DNA from: Desulfovibrionaceae bacterium
Lineage (GTDB): Bacteria; Desulfobacterota; Desulfovibrionia; Desulfovibrionales; Desulfovibrionaceae
DNA: 64,000 nucleotides
NCBI GenBank assembly: GCA_009783025.1
Contig: WRHY01000001.1
Coordinates: forward strand, 1 to 64,000
Direction: 5' to 3'
Shown: in pieces, positions 54,980 through 62,926 of the stretch
Layout of the letters: each line of letters opens with the position of its first letter
Numbering within the stretch: the first letter of the stretch is position 1
Notes under the pieces: model-generated
Told to the model about the DNA's origin: nothing
Database searches by the model: none
The model's input: only the letters and a program-made list of their open reading frames with translations
Made by a program: the position numbers and the translations under genes

Positions 54980-56596
54980 ATGACTATGACGCCCCCCAAA
55001 AAAGTCGCCTTGCTCGGCAGGCCCAATGTGGGCAAATCCACACTGTTCAACCGCCTGATCCGCAGCAACCGGGCCATCACCCACGATCGGCCGGGCGTGA
55101 CCCGCGATCGCATGGAAGGCGTGGTCAAAAGCAAGGGCAAGGAGACGTTCCTGCTGGTGGACACCGGCGGAGTGACGCTTGACAGCCATGCCCGGGTACA
55201 GGAAGGCCCGGAAGGCATCCGGGGTTTTGAGCAGGATATTCTGGACCAGGCCAAGGACGCGCTGGCCGAATCGGATCTGGTCTGCCTGGTGGTGGACGGC
55301 CGGGATGGCCTGACCCCGCTGGATAAGCATCTGGCCGACTATCTGCGCAAAACGGGCAAACCGCTGCTTCTGGTGGTGAACAAGATTGACGGTCCGGAAC
55401 GGCAGGACATCTTTCTGGCGGAATTTCACGGCCTGGGCCTGGAAACTGTTCCGGTGTCAGCCGCTCACGGGTACAATGTGCGGGCTTTGGAAGACGAAAT
55501 CCGGGAGCGGCTTTTCCTTGCCCTGCCGGATGAAGCGCTGGAACAGGCCGCGGAGCGGGAACTCCTGCTGGACGGAGCGACGCGCAGACAGCAAAAACGC
55601 CTCAAGACCGCCTTGCGTGAAACGCTGGTCATGGAAGAGGATAGCGTCGAAGACGGAAATGATGCGGAAAATACTGTTGCGGACGCGGCAACGGACGCCT
55701 CCACGGAACACGCATCTCTTGAAGATACAGATCCCGCCGATGCGGACGATACGGCCGCGGACGACTACGTCGGGCCTGATCTGTACTCCGGTCCCCTGCG
55801 CCTGGCCTTGCTGGGGCGGCCCAACGCGGGAAAATCCTCCCTGGTCAATGCCATGCTGGGCGAAAAGCGGATGATTGTCAGTGACGTGGCGGGCACAACC
55901 AGGGACAGTGTGGATGTGACCATGGACATTGACGGCGAGCCCGTGACCTTTGTGGACACGGCCGGGGTGCGGCGCCGGGCCAAGATTACGGATGTCGTGG
56001 AACGCTACAGCGTGAACTCCTCGCTCAAAAGCACCACCAAGGCTCACGTTACCCTGCTGGTGCTGGACGCTTCGGAGGGCCTGGCAGGGCAGGACAAGCG
56101 TCTGATTGATCTCTTGCATGAACGCAAAACGCCGTTTCTGGTCTTGATTAATAAAAGTGATCTCATTGAGCCCAAAAAGCGCAAGGAGGCGGAAAAACTC
56201 TACAAGGAAGCCCTGATTTTCTGCCCTCATGTGCCGCTGCTCTTTGTCTCCGCTCTAAATAGGCACAACCTGAAAAAGATCGTGCCCCTGGCCCGGAGCA
56301 TCCGGCGCGAATGCGGGATGCGCGTGCCCACCGGCCAGTTGAACCGGGCCATGAGCACCGTGCTGGAACGTCATCAGCCGCCCATCGTCAAACAGGCGCG
56401 GGCCAAGTTCTTCTACCTGACTCAGGCTGAAAGCCTGCCGCCGACCTTTGTTTTTTTCGTCAATGACGCGGATCGGGTTTTGCCTTCTTACGCCCGCTAT
56501 CTGGAACGTTCCCTGCGCAAAATATTCGGCATCGCGCACGCGCCCATGCGGGTGAACTTCCGTTCCTCGCACAGTAAAAGGGGCGGCAAACGCTGA
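54980..56596 (+). CDS. der: Ribosome-associated GTPase Der (EngA)
   Basis: A 538-residue Der with two tandem GTPase domains and a KH-like C terminus, needed for 50S ribosome assembly. G1 motifs are LGRPNVGKSTL and LGRPNAGKSSL; NKID and NKSD are the specificity motifs; the domains are about 5-170 and 275-445. Between them lies an acidic, low-complexity insert of about 70 residues (EEDSVEDGNDAENTVAD...DADDTAADDY), longer than in E. coli and accounting for the extra length. It is nine bases after kdsD. A composite hairpin repeat follows its stop. Confidence 0.95.
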   Translation: MTMTPPKKVALLGRPNVGKSTLFNRLIRSNRAITHDRPGVTRDRMEGVVKSKGKETFLLVDTGGVTLDSHARVQEGPEGIRGFEQDILDQAKDALAESDLVCLVVDGRDGLTPLDKHLADYLRKTGKPLLLVVNKIDGPERQDIFLAEFHGLGLETVPVSAAHGYNVRALEDEIRERLFLALPDEALEQAAERELLLDGATRRQQKRLKTALRETLVMEEDSVEDGNDAENTVADAATDASTEHASLEDTDPADADDTAADDYVGPDLYSGPLRLALLGRPNAGKSSLVNAMLGEKRMIVSDVAGTTRDSVDVTMDIDGEPVTFVDTAGVRRRAKITDVVERYSVNSSLKSTTKAHVTLLVLDASEGLAGQDKRLIDLLHERKTPFLVLINKSDLIEPKKRKEAEKLYKEALIFCPHVPLLFVSALNRHNLKKIVPLARSIRRECGMRVPTGQLNRAMSTVLERHQPPIVKQARAKFFYLTQAESLPPTFVFFVNDADRVLPSYARYLERSLRKIFGIAHAPMRVNFRSSHSKRGGKR

Positions 56597-56599
56597 ATC

Positions 56600-56735
56600 A
56601 TGGAGGGGCTCCGCCCCTCCAAACCTCCCCGCCAGGGCTTAGCCGGCCCTGGACCGGGCATTCCTGAAAACAGCGAAGCTGTTTTCAGGGTGTGGGGGTG
56701 CAGGGGAATCATTCCCCTGCCAGGGGAGTCTGAGG
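56600..56735. repeat. Composite hairpin repeat, copy C (after der)
   Basis: Four hairpins in order: GGAGGGGC with GCCCCTCC (56601-56620), CCAGGGC with GGCCCTGG (about 56632-56652), CTGAAAACAGC with GCTGTTTTCAG (about 56664-56688), and GCAGGGGAAT with ATTCCCCTGC (56700-56720). Spacers such as GTGGGGGTG are shared with copy D. The likely effect after der is transcription termination. Confidence 0.8.
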
Positions 56736-56736
56736 G

Positions 56737-56820
56737 TGTGGCCAGTGGCGGTAAGGCTCACGTTCATCCCATTGCGAGTATTGTTGGATGACAACCTTTG
56801 CGCCACTAATTTGAGTCCCC
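56737..56820. repeat. CCAGTGG element, copy 1 (upstream of the PAS kinase)
   Basis: CCAGTGGCG (56742-56750) and CGCCACT (56801-56807) close an element that holds TCATCC/GGATGA and an inner GCGA-loop-TTGT stem. About 75 of 88 positions match the second copy at 62813-62900. It ends 18 bases before the kinase start, so the kinase mRNA leader begins in or near it. Confidence 0.75.
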
Positions 56821-56837
56821 CCAACAAGGAGCTAGTT

Positions 56838-58484
56838 ATGACAAAACCCCGAGATGCAGAAGAGCAGATCGCGGCCTTGGGAGAAGCGCTTTCCGCCGCC
56901 GGGAGCGTGGATGAGCGGGAGCGTCTCGGGCGCATCATGGACCTGCTGCCCTGCTACGTGGCGTTGATCGACGAAAATTACAGGGTGTTGTATCACAATG
57001 CGGTTTTTGCCGAATATTTCGGCGTGCCGGGTGACAGACCTTGCTATAAGGTTTTGCGCGGGCTGGAAACGCCCTGCTTCTTCTGTCCTCCGCTCAAGTC
57101 CTTAAAAGGACGCGGCCGGCCGAGCGTGACCGAATGGGTGCACCCGGACAACCGCCATGCCTTCCGCGTACATTCGCATCCCTTTACGGATCTTGATGGA
57201 ACCGCCTGTATATTGGAAGCCGGATTCAACGTCACCGCCAATGTACGGGTGCAGCAAGCCCTGGATTTGAGTGAAAAGAGCTATCGGGCTATTACCGATA
57301 ATCTGACAATAGGCATTGCTTTATTGGACCCGGAACTGCGCATCAAGACCGGGAATACCCGTCTCAGCCAGTGGTTTGGCGAGGGGTTTCGCCTGGATCG
57401 CAGGATCTGCGGGCTCTTGCGTTGCGGCAGCGACTGGGCGGCGGCGGAACTCGGCGAGTTTTGTCCGAATTGTCCTTTTAAGGATTCGCTCAAGGACGGG
57501 CAGGGGCACGAAAAAGAATTTTCCGTTGTGTCCCAAGACGGCATGGAACGCCACATGCGTATGGTCACCTGCCCGGTCATGTCCGGCAAAGGGCAGTCGG
57601 GGCGGCTCCGGGCCATGATTCTGATGCTTGAGGACATCACCAACCGGCTGCGCGTCAACCAGCAATTACAGCAGGCGCGCAAACTTGAGGCCATGAATAC
57701 CCTGGCCGGGGGTATTGCGCACGAGATTAATCAGCCTCTGTCCGCCCTGCATCTGTATGCCAGCGGGTTGCAGATGCTGCTGGAAAAACAGGACGAACTG
57801 CCACAGGAAACTACCCAGGAGCGTCTAAGCCTGATCATGCGCGAGGCGGATAAAATCCGCAGCATCATTTCGCACATGCGCTCCCTGGTAACCAAGGAAG
57901 GGCGGGTCGAACTGAATCCCGTGTCGCTGCCCAAGGCCGTGGAAGGCGTGCGGACCCTTATGCAACAGCAGCTTGAGGCGCACGGCGTGGAACTTGTGGT
58001 CGAGATCCCGGAACTTCTACCCCTGGTACAGGCCAATGATATCCAGTTGGAGCAGGTGCTGGTCAACCTGTTATCCAATGCCATACACGTCATGGACGGC
58101 ACGTCCGGCAAAAAAGACGGACGGCGACATTGCATCCGTATCCGGGCGTATGCCATGCCGGAAACCAGGCAAATCCGTCTGGAAGTCGCGGACAGCGGTC
58201 CCGGCTTGCCCCCCGGCGGTGAACGCATTTTTGACCCTTTCTTTACTACCAAGGAACGCCATGAGGGCATGGGCCTGGGATTGTCCATCGCGCATGGCCT
58301 GGTATCCCTGTGGGGCGGCGAGATAAGCGCGGTGTCCCGTCACCCGGACCTCGGCGGGGCGGTATTTTATGTGGACTTGCACAGGGCGGCCGAAAGCCCG
58401 GAGGCAGCGCGCGCCATTGAAGCGCTCAAGGCGGCGGCTGAAAACAGCCCCGCCGCAAAGGGCGAACCGGACGATATACTATAG
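56838..58484 (+). CDS. PAS-domain sensor histidine kinase (NtrB-like)
   Basis: A 548-residue soluble histidine kinase. Two PAS domains (about 35-140 and 175-290) each end in a cysteine cluster: CYKVLRGLETPCFFCPP (CxxC after a lone Cys) and CGLLRCGS...FCPNCPF. The kinase core follows: H-box GGIAHEINQPLSALHL, N-box VLVNLLSNAIHVMD, G1 VADSGPGLPPG, G2 GMGLGLSIAHGLV. No receiver domain or adjacent response regulator is present. The cysteines could bind a cofactor or sense redox state; this is inference. AAGGAG lies nine bases before ATG 56838. Confidence 0.88.
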   Translation: MTKPRDAEEQIAALGEALSAAGSVDERERLGRIMDLLPCYVALIDENYRVLYHNAVFAEYFGVPGDRPCYKVLRGLETPCFFCPPLKSLKGRGRPSVTEWVHPDNRHAFRVHSHPFTDLDGTACILEAGFNVTANVRVQQALDLSEKSYRAITDNLTIGIALLDPELRIKTGNTRLSQWFGEGFRLDRRICGLLRCGSDWAAAELGEFCPNCPFKDSLKDGQGHEKEFSVVSQDGMERHMRMVTCPVMSGKGQSGRLRAMILMLEDITNRLRVNQQLQQARKLEAMNTLAGGIAHEINQPLSALHLYASGLQMLLEKQDELPQETTQERLSLIMREADKIRSIISHMRSLVTKEGRVELNPVSLPKAVEGVRTLMQQQLEAHGVELVVEIPELLPLVQANDIQLEQVLVNLLSNAIHVMDGTSGKKDGRRHCIRIRAYAMPETRQIRLEVADSGPGLPPGGERIFDPFFTTKERHEGMGLGLSIAHGLVSLWGGEISAVSRHPDLGGAVFYVDLHRAAESPEAARAIEALKAAAENSPAAKGEPDDIL

Positions 58485-58512
58485 CAGTTTACGCTTGAGA
58501 TTGTCGCTTAAC

Positions 58513-58615
58513 GGCGGGCAAAGCCCGCCTACGTCAATCTTGTGGGCCTTGTTATGCTTCGCTTCACAAGGCCAGAGCATTTTATCAACTATAAATTTTA
58601 AGGTTAAAATGCTCT
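58513..58615 (+). promoter_or_regulatory. Three consecutive hairpins ending at the cbiH start codon
   Basis: GGCGGGC/GCCCGCC (58513-58529), GGCCTTGT/ACAAGGCC (58545-58573) and AGAGCATTTTA/TAAAATGCTCT (58574-58615) follow one another without gaps between the last two. The third ends at the base before ATG 58616, and the only ribosome-binding-like AAGG (58600-58603) sits in its loop. The fold could limit translation of cbiH. Confidence 0.6.
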
Positions 58616-59419
58616 ATGAGCGCTCCCCTTTTTGTCGTCGGCCTTGGACCGGGCCATGTCTGCTTGCTCGCGCCCGAAGCATCGGCCGCCCTGGACAGGG
58701 CCAGGGTCTTGGTGGGGTACAAGGGGTATATTGAACGTATTCCAGAAACGTGGCGCGCCGGGCGCAGGGTTATTGCCACCGGCATGACCGGGGAAATAGC
58801 CAGAGCCAAGGCGGCCATTGATGCCGCCCTGGCGGGCGAACCCACGGCCCTGGTCTGCTCGGGCGACCCCGGCGTCTACGCGCTGTCCGGATTGGTGCTG
58901 GAGATCATGGAACAGCAGGGCCTGTGCGCCACGGATCTGCCCTTGCACATTGTGCCCGGCATTCCGGCGGTCTGCGCGGCAGCCGCCCTGCTCGGCGCTC
59001 CCCTGATGCATGATTTCGCCTGCGTCAGCCTGTCCGATCTGCTTACCCCCTGGCCGTTGATTCTGAAGCGTCTGGAAAGCGCGTTCATGGGCGACTTTGT
59101 GCTGGCCCTGTATAACCCGCGCTCAAAGCGCCGGACACAGCAGTTGGAACAAGCCCTGGCCTTGGCGCTCCAGTACAAAAGCCCGTGCACGCCGGTGGGG
59201 GTGGTTAAAAACGCCTATCGTCCGGGCCAGGAAGTCTGGATTTCTCCGCTTGGGGAATTACGGCCGGACAGCGTGGACATGTTCACCATCCTGATTATGG
59301 GCAACAGCGCGAGCCGCATTGTGCCGGGCAGGGGCGAGGCTCCTCTGGCCTGGGAGTCCGGGGCGCGCATGCTTACTCCGCGCGGGTATCAGGAAAAATA
59401 TGGGGCGCGCTTGACTTGA
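58616..59419 (+). CDS. cbiH: Cobalt-precorrin-3 C17-methyltransferase
   Basis: A 267-residue tetrapyrrole methylase of the CobJ/CbiH type; it methylates C17 and contracts the ring in cobalamin synthesis. LFVVGLGPGHVCLLAPEA, LVGYKGYIERIPE, LVCSGDPGVYALSGLVLEIM, HIVPGIPAVCAAAALLGAPL and ALYNPRSKRRTQQL are all typical. It lies 20 kb from cobM-cbiET-cbiD, so the pathway is split. Upstream is an unusual hairpin series rather than a cobalamin riboswitch. tyrS follows 50 bases later. Confidence 0.93.
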   Translation: MSAPLFVVGLGPGHVCLLAPEASAALDRARVLVGYKGYIERIPETWRAGRRVIATGMTGEIARAKAAIDAALAGEPTALVCSGDPGVYALSGLVLEIMEQQGLCATDLPLHIVPGIPAVCAAAALLGAPLMHDFACVSLSDLLTPWPLILKRLESAFMGDFVLALYNPRSKRRTQQLEQALALALQYKSPCTPVGVVKNAYRPGQEVWISPLGELRPDSVDMFTILIMGNSASRIVPGRGEAPLAWESGARMLTPRGYQEKYGARLT

Positions 59420-59471
59420 GGGGCTTTGTTTGAGAGCTTGCGCGTAGGCAAAACTTACGGGAGCATGATTG

Positions 59472-60671
59472 ATGACTGTGGATATTGATGCCCAATTGGC
59501 CTTGATCAAGCGCGGCTGCGCGGAGCTCATCAACGAAGAGGATCTGCGCAAAAAGCTCGCGCGAGGAAAGCCCCTGCGTATCAAGGTGGGTTTTGACCCG
59601 ACCGCTCCGGATCTGCACCTCGGGCATACCGTGGTTATGCAGAAAATGCGCCATTTTCAGGAACTCGGCCACCATGTGGTTTTTCTGATCGGGGATTTTA
59701 CCGGCCGTATCGGTGACCCCTCTGGTCGTAACGACACTCGCCCGCCCCTGACGGAAGAGCAGATCATGGCCAATGCCGAGACATATAAAAAGCAGGTGTT
59801 CAAGATACTTGATCCGGAAAAGACCGAGGTCAACTTCAATTCCAGGTGGCTGGGCTCCATGAGTTCGGCCGACTTTATCCGCCTTGCTTCGCACTACACC
59901 GTGGCCCGCATGCTGGAGCGCGACGACTTTGAAAAGCGCTACAAGGGCAACGTGCCCATATCCATCCATGAATTTCTCTACCCCTTGTGCCAGGGCTTTG
60001 ACTCCGTGAACCTGAAAACCGATGTGGAACTGGGCGGCACGGATCAGAAGTTCAACCTGCTGGTAGGCCGCCACTTGCAAGGCCAGTACGGCCAGGAGCC
60101 GCAGTGCGTGCTGACCATGCCGCTCCTGGAAGGCCTGGACGGAGTGAAAAAGATGTCCAAGTCTCTGGGCAACTATATCGGCATTGACGAACCCGCCTCC
60201 CAGATTTTCGGCAAGACCATGTCCCTGTCCGACGATCTCATGTGGCGCTATTTCGAGCTTCTGTCCGACAAGAGCCTGGAGGCCATCGTGGCCCTGCGCA
60301 AGGCCGTGGAAAGCGGCGAAAAGCATCCCAAGCTGGTCAAGGAAGATTTGGCTTTTGAACTGGTGGCGCGTTATCACAGTGAACAGGAGGCCGCCCAGGC
60401 CAGGCAGGAGTTCAATGCCGTGTTTGCGGGCGGAGGCGTGCCCGACGATGCGCCGGAATATGTCTGTAAGGAAGGCGAAAGTTCCAGCCCGGTGGTCTTT
60501 CTCACGGATTCCGGCCTGACCGCTTCCAGAGGAGAGGCCCGGCGGCTGATCAGCCAGAAGGCTCTGTCTGTTGACGACGCGCTTTGTGAAGACGGAACAA
60601 CGCCTTTGAAAAGCGGCAGCTATGTGATCAAACTGGGTAAAAAGCGTTTTTTGCGCCTGACCGTGGAATAA
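59472..60671 (+). CDS. tyrS: Tyrosyl-tRNA synthetase
   Basis: A 399-residue class I synthetase charging tRNA-Tyr. The HIGH-type motif is DLHLGHTVV, the KMSKS motif is [13 protein letters not shown], and the C-terminal S4 RNA-binding domain runs from about 335 ([17 protein letters not shown]). The arrangement and insert pattern are those of the TyrRS2 (TyrZ-like) group. I use ATG 59472; TTG 59469 is also in frame. GGGAG lies about ten bases upstream. Confidence 0.96.
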   Translation: MTVDIDAQLALIKRGCAELINEEDLRKKLARGKPLRIKVGFDPTAPDLHLGHTVVMQKMRHFQELGHHVVFLIGDFTGRIGDPSGRNDTRPPLTEEQIMANAETYKKQVFKILDPEKTEVNFNSRWLGSMSSADFIRLASHYTVARMLERDDFEKRYKGNVPISIHEFLYPLCQGFDSVNLKTDVELGGTDQKFNLLVGRHLQGQYGQEPQCVLTMPLLEGLDGVKKMSKSLGNYIGIDEPASQIFGKTMSLSDDLMWRYFELLSDKSLEAIVALRKAVESGEKHPKLVKEDLAFELVARYHSEQEAAQARQEFNAVFAGGGVPDDAPEYVCKEGESSSPVVFLTDSGLTASRGEARRLISQKALSVDDALCEDGTTPLKSGSYVIKLGKKRFLRLTVE

Positions 60672-60687
60672 AAATATACATCTTTGG

Positions 60688-60727
60688 CATAACGGGCGCG
60701 AAAGCTTTGGTTTTCGCGCCCGTTATG
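60688..60727 (+). terminator. Long hairpin after tyrS
   Basis: CATAACGGGCGCGAAA (60688-60703) pairs perfectly over 16 bases with its complement (60712-60727) around an eight-base loop. The following CTGTTTAGG is a poor T run, so it may act as a weak or bidirectional terminator or as an mRNA 3' stabiliser. It separates tyrS from the dcw cluster. Confidence 0.65.
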
Positions 60728-60819
60728 CTGTTTAGGGGACCATAACCCCGCAGGAGCATTGAAAAGACAGGGAGAGAATGGTTTTACGGAATTATTTTGC
60801 CTTGACACAGGGGAAAATA

Positions 60820-60855
60820 TGAGGGATGAGTGGGGAAAAGTGGTAAAAAGTGGGG
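60820..60855 (+). promoter_or_regulatory. MraZ-box direct repeats upstream of mraZ
   Basis: GTGGGG (60830), GTGGTA (60840) and GTGGGG (60850), with a weaker TGAGGG at 60820, repeat at exactly ten-base steps, separated by AAAA. MraZ is known to bind such GTGG-type repeats before its own gene and repress the dcw operon. A TTGACA (60802-60807) and a TATGAG (60819-60824) are nearby, but no spacing is ideal for a promoter. Confidence 0.75.
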
Positions 60856-60895
60856 ATTGTCAGCTTCTGACTCCAATCCCGTCCAAGGCAACAGT

Positions 60896-61345
60896 ATGTA
60901 TTTTCGCGGCCGTTTTTTACGCAGCCCCGACCTTAAAGGGCGTCTGGCACTGCCTCCCGAGTTCAGGGAGATTCTTCTCTCGCGCAGTTCCGAAGGCCGC
61001 GTCGTGCTTACCACTTATGACGGCTGCGTGGTCGGCTTCCCCCTGCCGGACTGGGAAGAATTCGAGCACAGGATGAACCGCATCAAGAACCCGCCGCGCA
61101 GTGTACGCGATTTTCGCCGTCTGGTCCTGGGCGGAGCCGAGGACATGGCCGTGGACGGCCAAGGGCGGGTGCGTCTGTCCCGTGAGCACATAAGTTACGC
61201 GGGCATTAACGGCGAGGCCACTCTTGTGGGCCAGGGGCCGCGTTTTGAAATTTGGGCGCCGCAGCGGCTGGCCCCGGTGCTCGAACAGAATTTTGACGAT
61301 GTGGCCCAGGCAATAGCCGAAACCGGTATCGATTTCGGATTCTAG
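60896..61345 (+). CDS. mraZ: Transcriptional regulator MraZ
   Basis: A 149-residue protein with two AbrB-like SpoVT domains, the first gene of the division and cell wall (dcw) cluster and its repressor. [20 protein letters not shown] is the family N terminus (MxFRGxxxxxLDxKGR), and [13 protein letters not shown] the second copy. The start is ATG 60896; the open frame extends 66 bases upstream but covers the GTGG operator repeats. AAGGCAACAGT precedes it. rsmH follows two bases after the stop. Confidence 0.94.
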   Translation: MYFRGRFLRSPDLKGRLALPPEFREILLSRSSEGRVVLTTYDGCVVGFPLPDWEEFEHRMNRIKNPPRSVRDFRRLVLGGAEDMAVDGQGRVRLSREHISYAGINGEATLVGQGPRFEIWAPQRLAPVLEQNFDDVAQAIAETGIDFGF

Positions 61346-61347
61346 CC

Positions 61348-62352
61348 ATGAAGACCTCTTGCGATAAAAAACAGCCGTTGCCCGAAGGAACGCCGGAAAC
61401 GTTGCACACGCCGGTGCTGTTGCAGGAAGTGCTGTCCTTTTTCAGTCCCCGCCCGGGCTGGCGTTGCCTTGACGCCACGCTGGGCCTTGGCGGGCATTCC
61501 GAAGCCATGCTGCGTAAAGCGCGGCAGGCAGGCGCGGAAGACATGCGCCTGCTCGGCCTGGACCGCGATACCGCCGCTCTGGAGCTGGCCCGGCAGCGTC
61601 TGGCCCCATTCGGCGAAGCCGTGCACACCCGGCATGGCGCTTTTTCCGGCTGTGCCGAGGCGGTCACGGAACTGGGCTGGGACGGCCTGGATTTTGTGCT
61701 GGCGGACATCGGCGTGTCCTCCTTGCAGCTTGACCAGGCCGAGCGGGGATTCAGCTTCATGCTTGACGGACCGCTCGACATGCGCATGGACAGAAGCCGG
61801 GGGCAGAGTGCGGAAACCTTGGTCAACGAAGCACCGGTACTGAAGCTTAAGGACATTATCAAGGAATACGGCGAAGATCCCATGGCCGGGCGCATCGCCA
61901 GGGCCATTGATGATGCCCGGTCTCAGAAGCGCATAGAAAACACGCTGGAACTGGCGCGCGTCGTGGAGCGGGCGTACCCGACCAAGTGGCGGGCCTCTTC
62001 CAGAAACCATCCGGCCACGCGCACTTTTCAGGCTCTGCGCATGGCCGTAAACGATGAGTTGGGCGAACTGGAGCGTTTTTTGCGGGACGCCGTGGCCCTG
62101 CTCAGGCCGGGCGGGCGGATAGCGGTGATAAGCTTCCATTCACTTGAGGACCGCATGGTGAAGCATTTCTTTCGAAATGAGGCCACAGGCTGCCGCTGCC
62201 CCCGCCATGTGCCGTACTGTGTCTGCGGGCATCAGGCGAGCCTGGAGGTGCTGACGCGCAAACCTGTGGAGGCTTCGGGCAGCGAGGTCTCGGCCAACCC
62301 CAGAGCGGGCAGCGCCAAGTTGCGCGTAGCGGAAAAAATCAGCCATGACTGA
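61348..62352 (+). CDS. rsmH: 16S rRNA cytosine-1402 N4-methyltransferase
   Basis: A 334-residue RsmH (MraW), methylating C1402 of 16S rRNA. HTPVLLQEVLSFF, CLDATLGLGGHSEAML, GLDRDTAALELARQRL, DFVLADIGVSSLQLDQAERG and ISFHSLEDRMVKHFF are all canonical. Gene order mraZ-rsmH-ftsL-ftsI is the standard dcw arrangement. The ATG lies two bases after mraZ with no strong ribosome binding site, so coupling to mraZ is likely. It overlaps ftsL by eight bases. Confidence 0.96.
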   Translation: MKTSCDKKQPLPEGTPETLHTPVLLQEVLSFFSPRPGWRCLDATLGLGGHSEAMLRKARQAGAEDMRLLGLDRDTAALELARQRLAPFGEAVHTRHGAFSGCAEAVTELGWDGLDFVLADIGVSSLQLDQAERGFSFMLDGPLDMRMDRSRGQSAETLVNEAPVLKLKDIIKEYGEDPMAGRIARAIDDARSQKRIENTLELARVVERAYPTKWRASSRNHPATRTFQALRMAVNDELGELERFLRDAVALLRPGGRIAVISFHSLEDRMVKHFFRNEATGCRCPRHVPYCVCGHQASLEVLTRKPVEASGSEVSANPRAGSAKLRVAEKISHD

Positions 62353-62677
62353 GCAGACGCCGGAAGCGGGGCAGTCAAGCTTGGTGCTGGCCCTGATCAT
62401 TTCCGTGACTACTCTGGCGGCCTTGGCCCTGACCCTGGTCTGGCTGAATATCGAGCGCACCAAACTGGCCTACCGGGTGCGCACGCTGCAAAGTGAGGTC
62501 GCCCAAATCACCGACCTGAACGCCAAGCTCGGCATTGAGCGCGAGCATTTGCTCTCGCCGCACGAACTGGGAAAAAAGGCCGAGCGCATGGGCCTCGGTC
62601 CGGCCAAGCCGGGACAGATACGCAGACTACAGGACAGTGAGGCGGACGGGGGGCAGACCCCGGCAGTGCCGCATTAA
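62345..62677 (+). CDS. ftsL: Cell-division protein FtsL-like
   Basis: A 110-residue single-pass membrane protein: a short cytoplasmic start, one transmembrane helix (LVLALIISVTTLAALALTLV) and a periplasmic coiled coil (AYRVRTLQSEVAQITDLNAK). Sequence conservation of FtsL is low, so the call rests on size, topology and its place between rsmH and ftsI. Its usual role is to form FtsQLB and activate the division synthase. It overlaps rsmH by eight bases. Unusually, a repeat-filled gap of 249 bases separates it from ftsI. Confidence 0.82.
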   Translation: MTEQTPEAGQSSLVLALIISVTTLAALALTLVWLNIERTKLAYRVRTLQSEVAQITDLNAKLGIEREHLLSPHELGKKAERMGLGPAKPGQIRRLQDSEADGGQTPAVPH

Positions 62678-62683
62678 TTCGTA

Positions 62684-62812
62684 TTGGGGCTCCGCCCCAA
62701 ACCCCGCAAGAGGGCTGAGCCCCCTTGACCCCGCAATCCCGGAAAACGGCTTTGCCGTTTTCCGGATATGGGGGTGCAGGGGCATCATGCCCCTGCCGGG
62801 GAGGTTTGGAGG
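62684..62812. repeat. Composite hairpin repeat, copy D (between ftsL and ftsI)
   Basis: TTGGGGC/GCCCCAA (62684-62700), AGGGCT/AGCCCC-type stem (about 62710-62724), GGAAAACGGC/GCCGTTTTCC (about 62741-62763) and GCAGGGGCAT/ATGCCCCTGC (62776-62796), in the same order as copy C. The CCAGTGG element follows directly. If the hairpins end transcription, ftsI would be partly uncoupled from the rest of dcw. Confidence 0.8.
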
Positions 62813-62900
62813 TGTGGCCAGTGGTGCTAAAGCTCACGTTCATCCCATCGCGAGTATCGCTGGATGACAACCTTTGCGCCACTGGTTTGAGTCCCTCCAA
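62813..62900. repeat. CCAGTGG element, copy 2 (upstream of ftsI)
   Basis: CCAGTGG (62818-62824) pairs with CCACTGG (62879-62885). Inside, TCATCC/GGATGA and GCGA/TCGC around GTA make a nested stem. Compared with the copy at 56737, C:G pairs of the inner stem are replaced by U:G pairs, so the fold is preserved. It ends about 26 bases before the ftsI start. Confidence 0.75.
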
Positions 62901-62926
62901 AAAATATAATTATACAGGGAACACGC

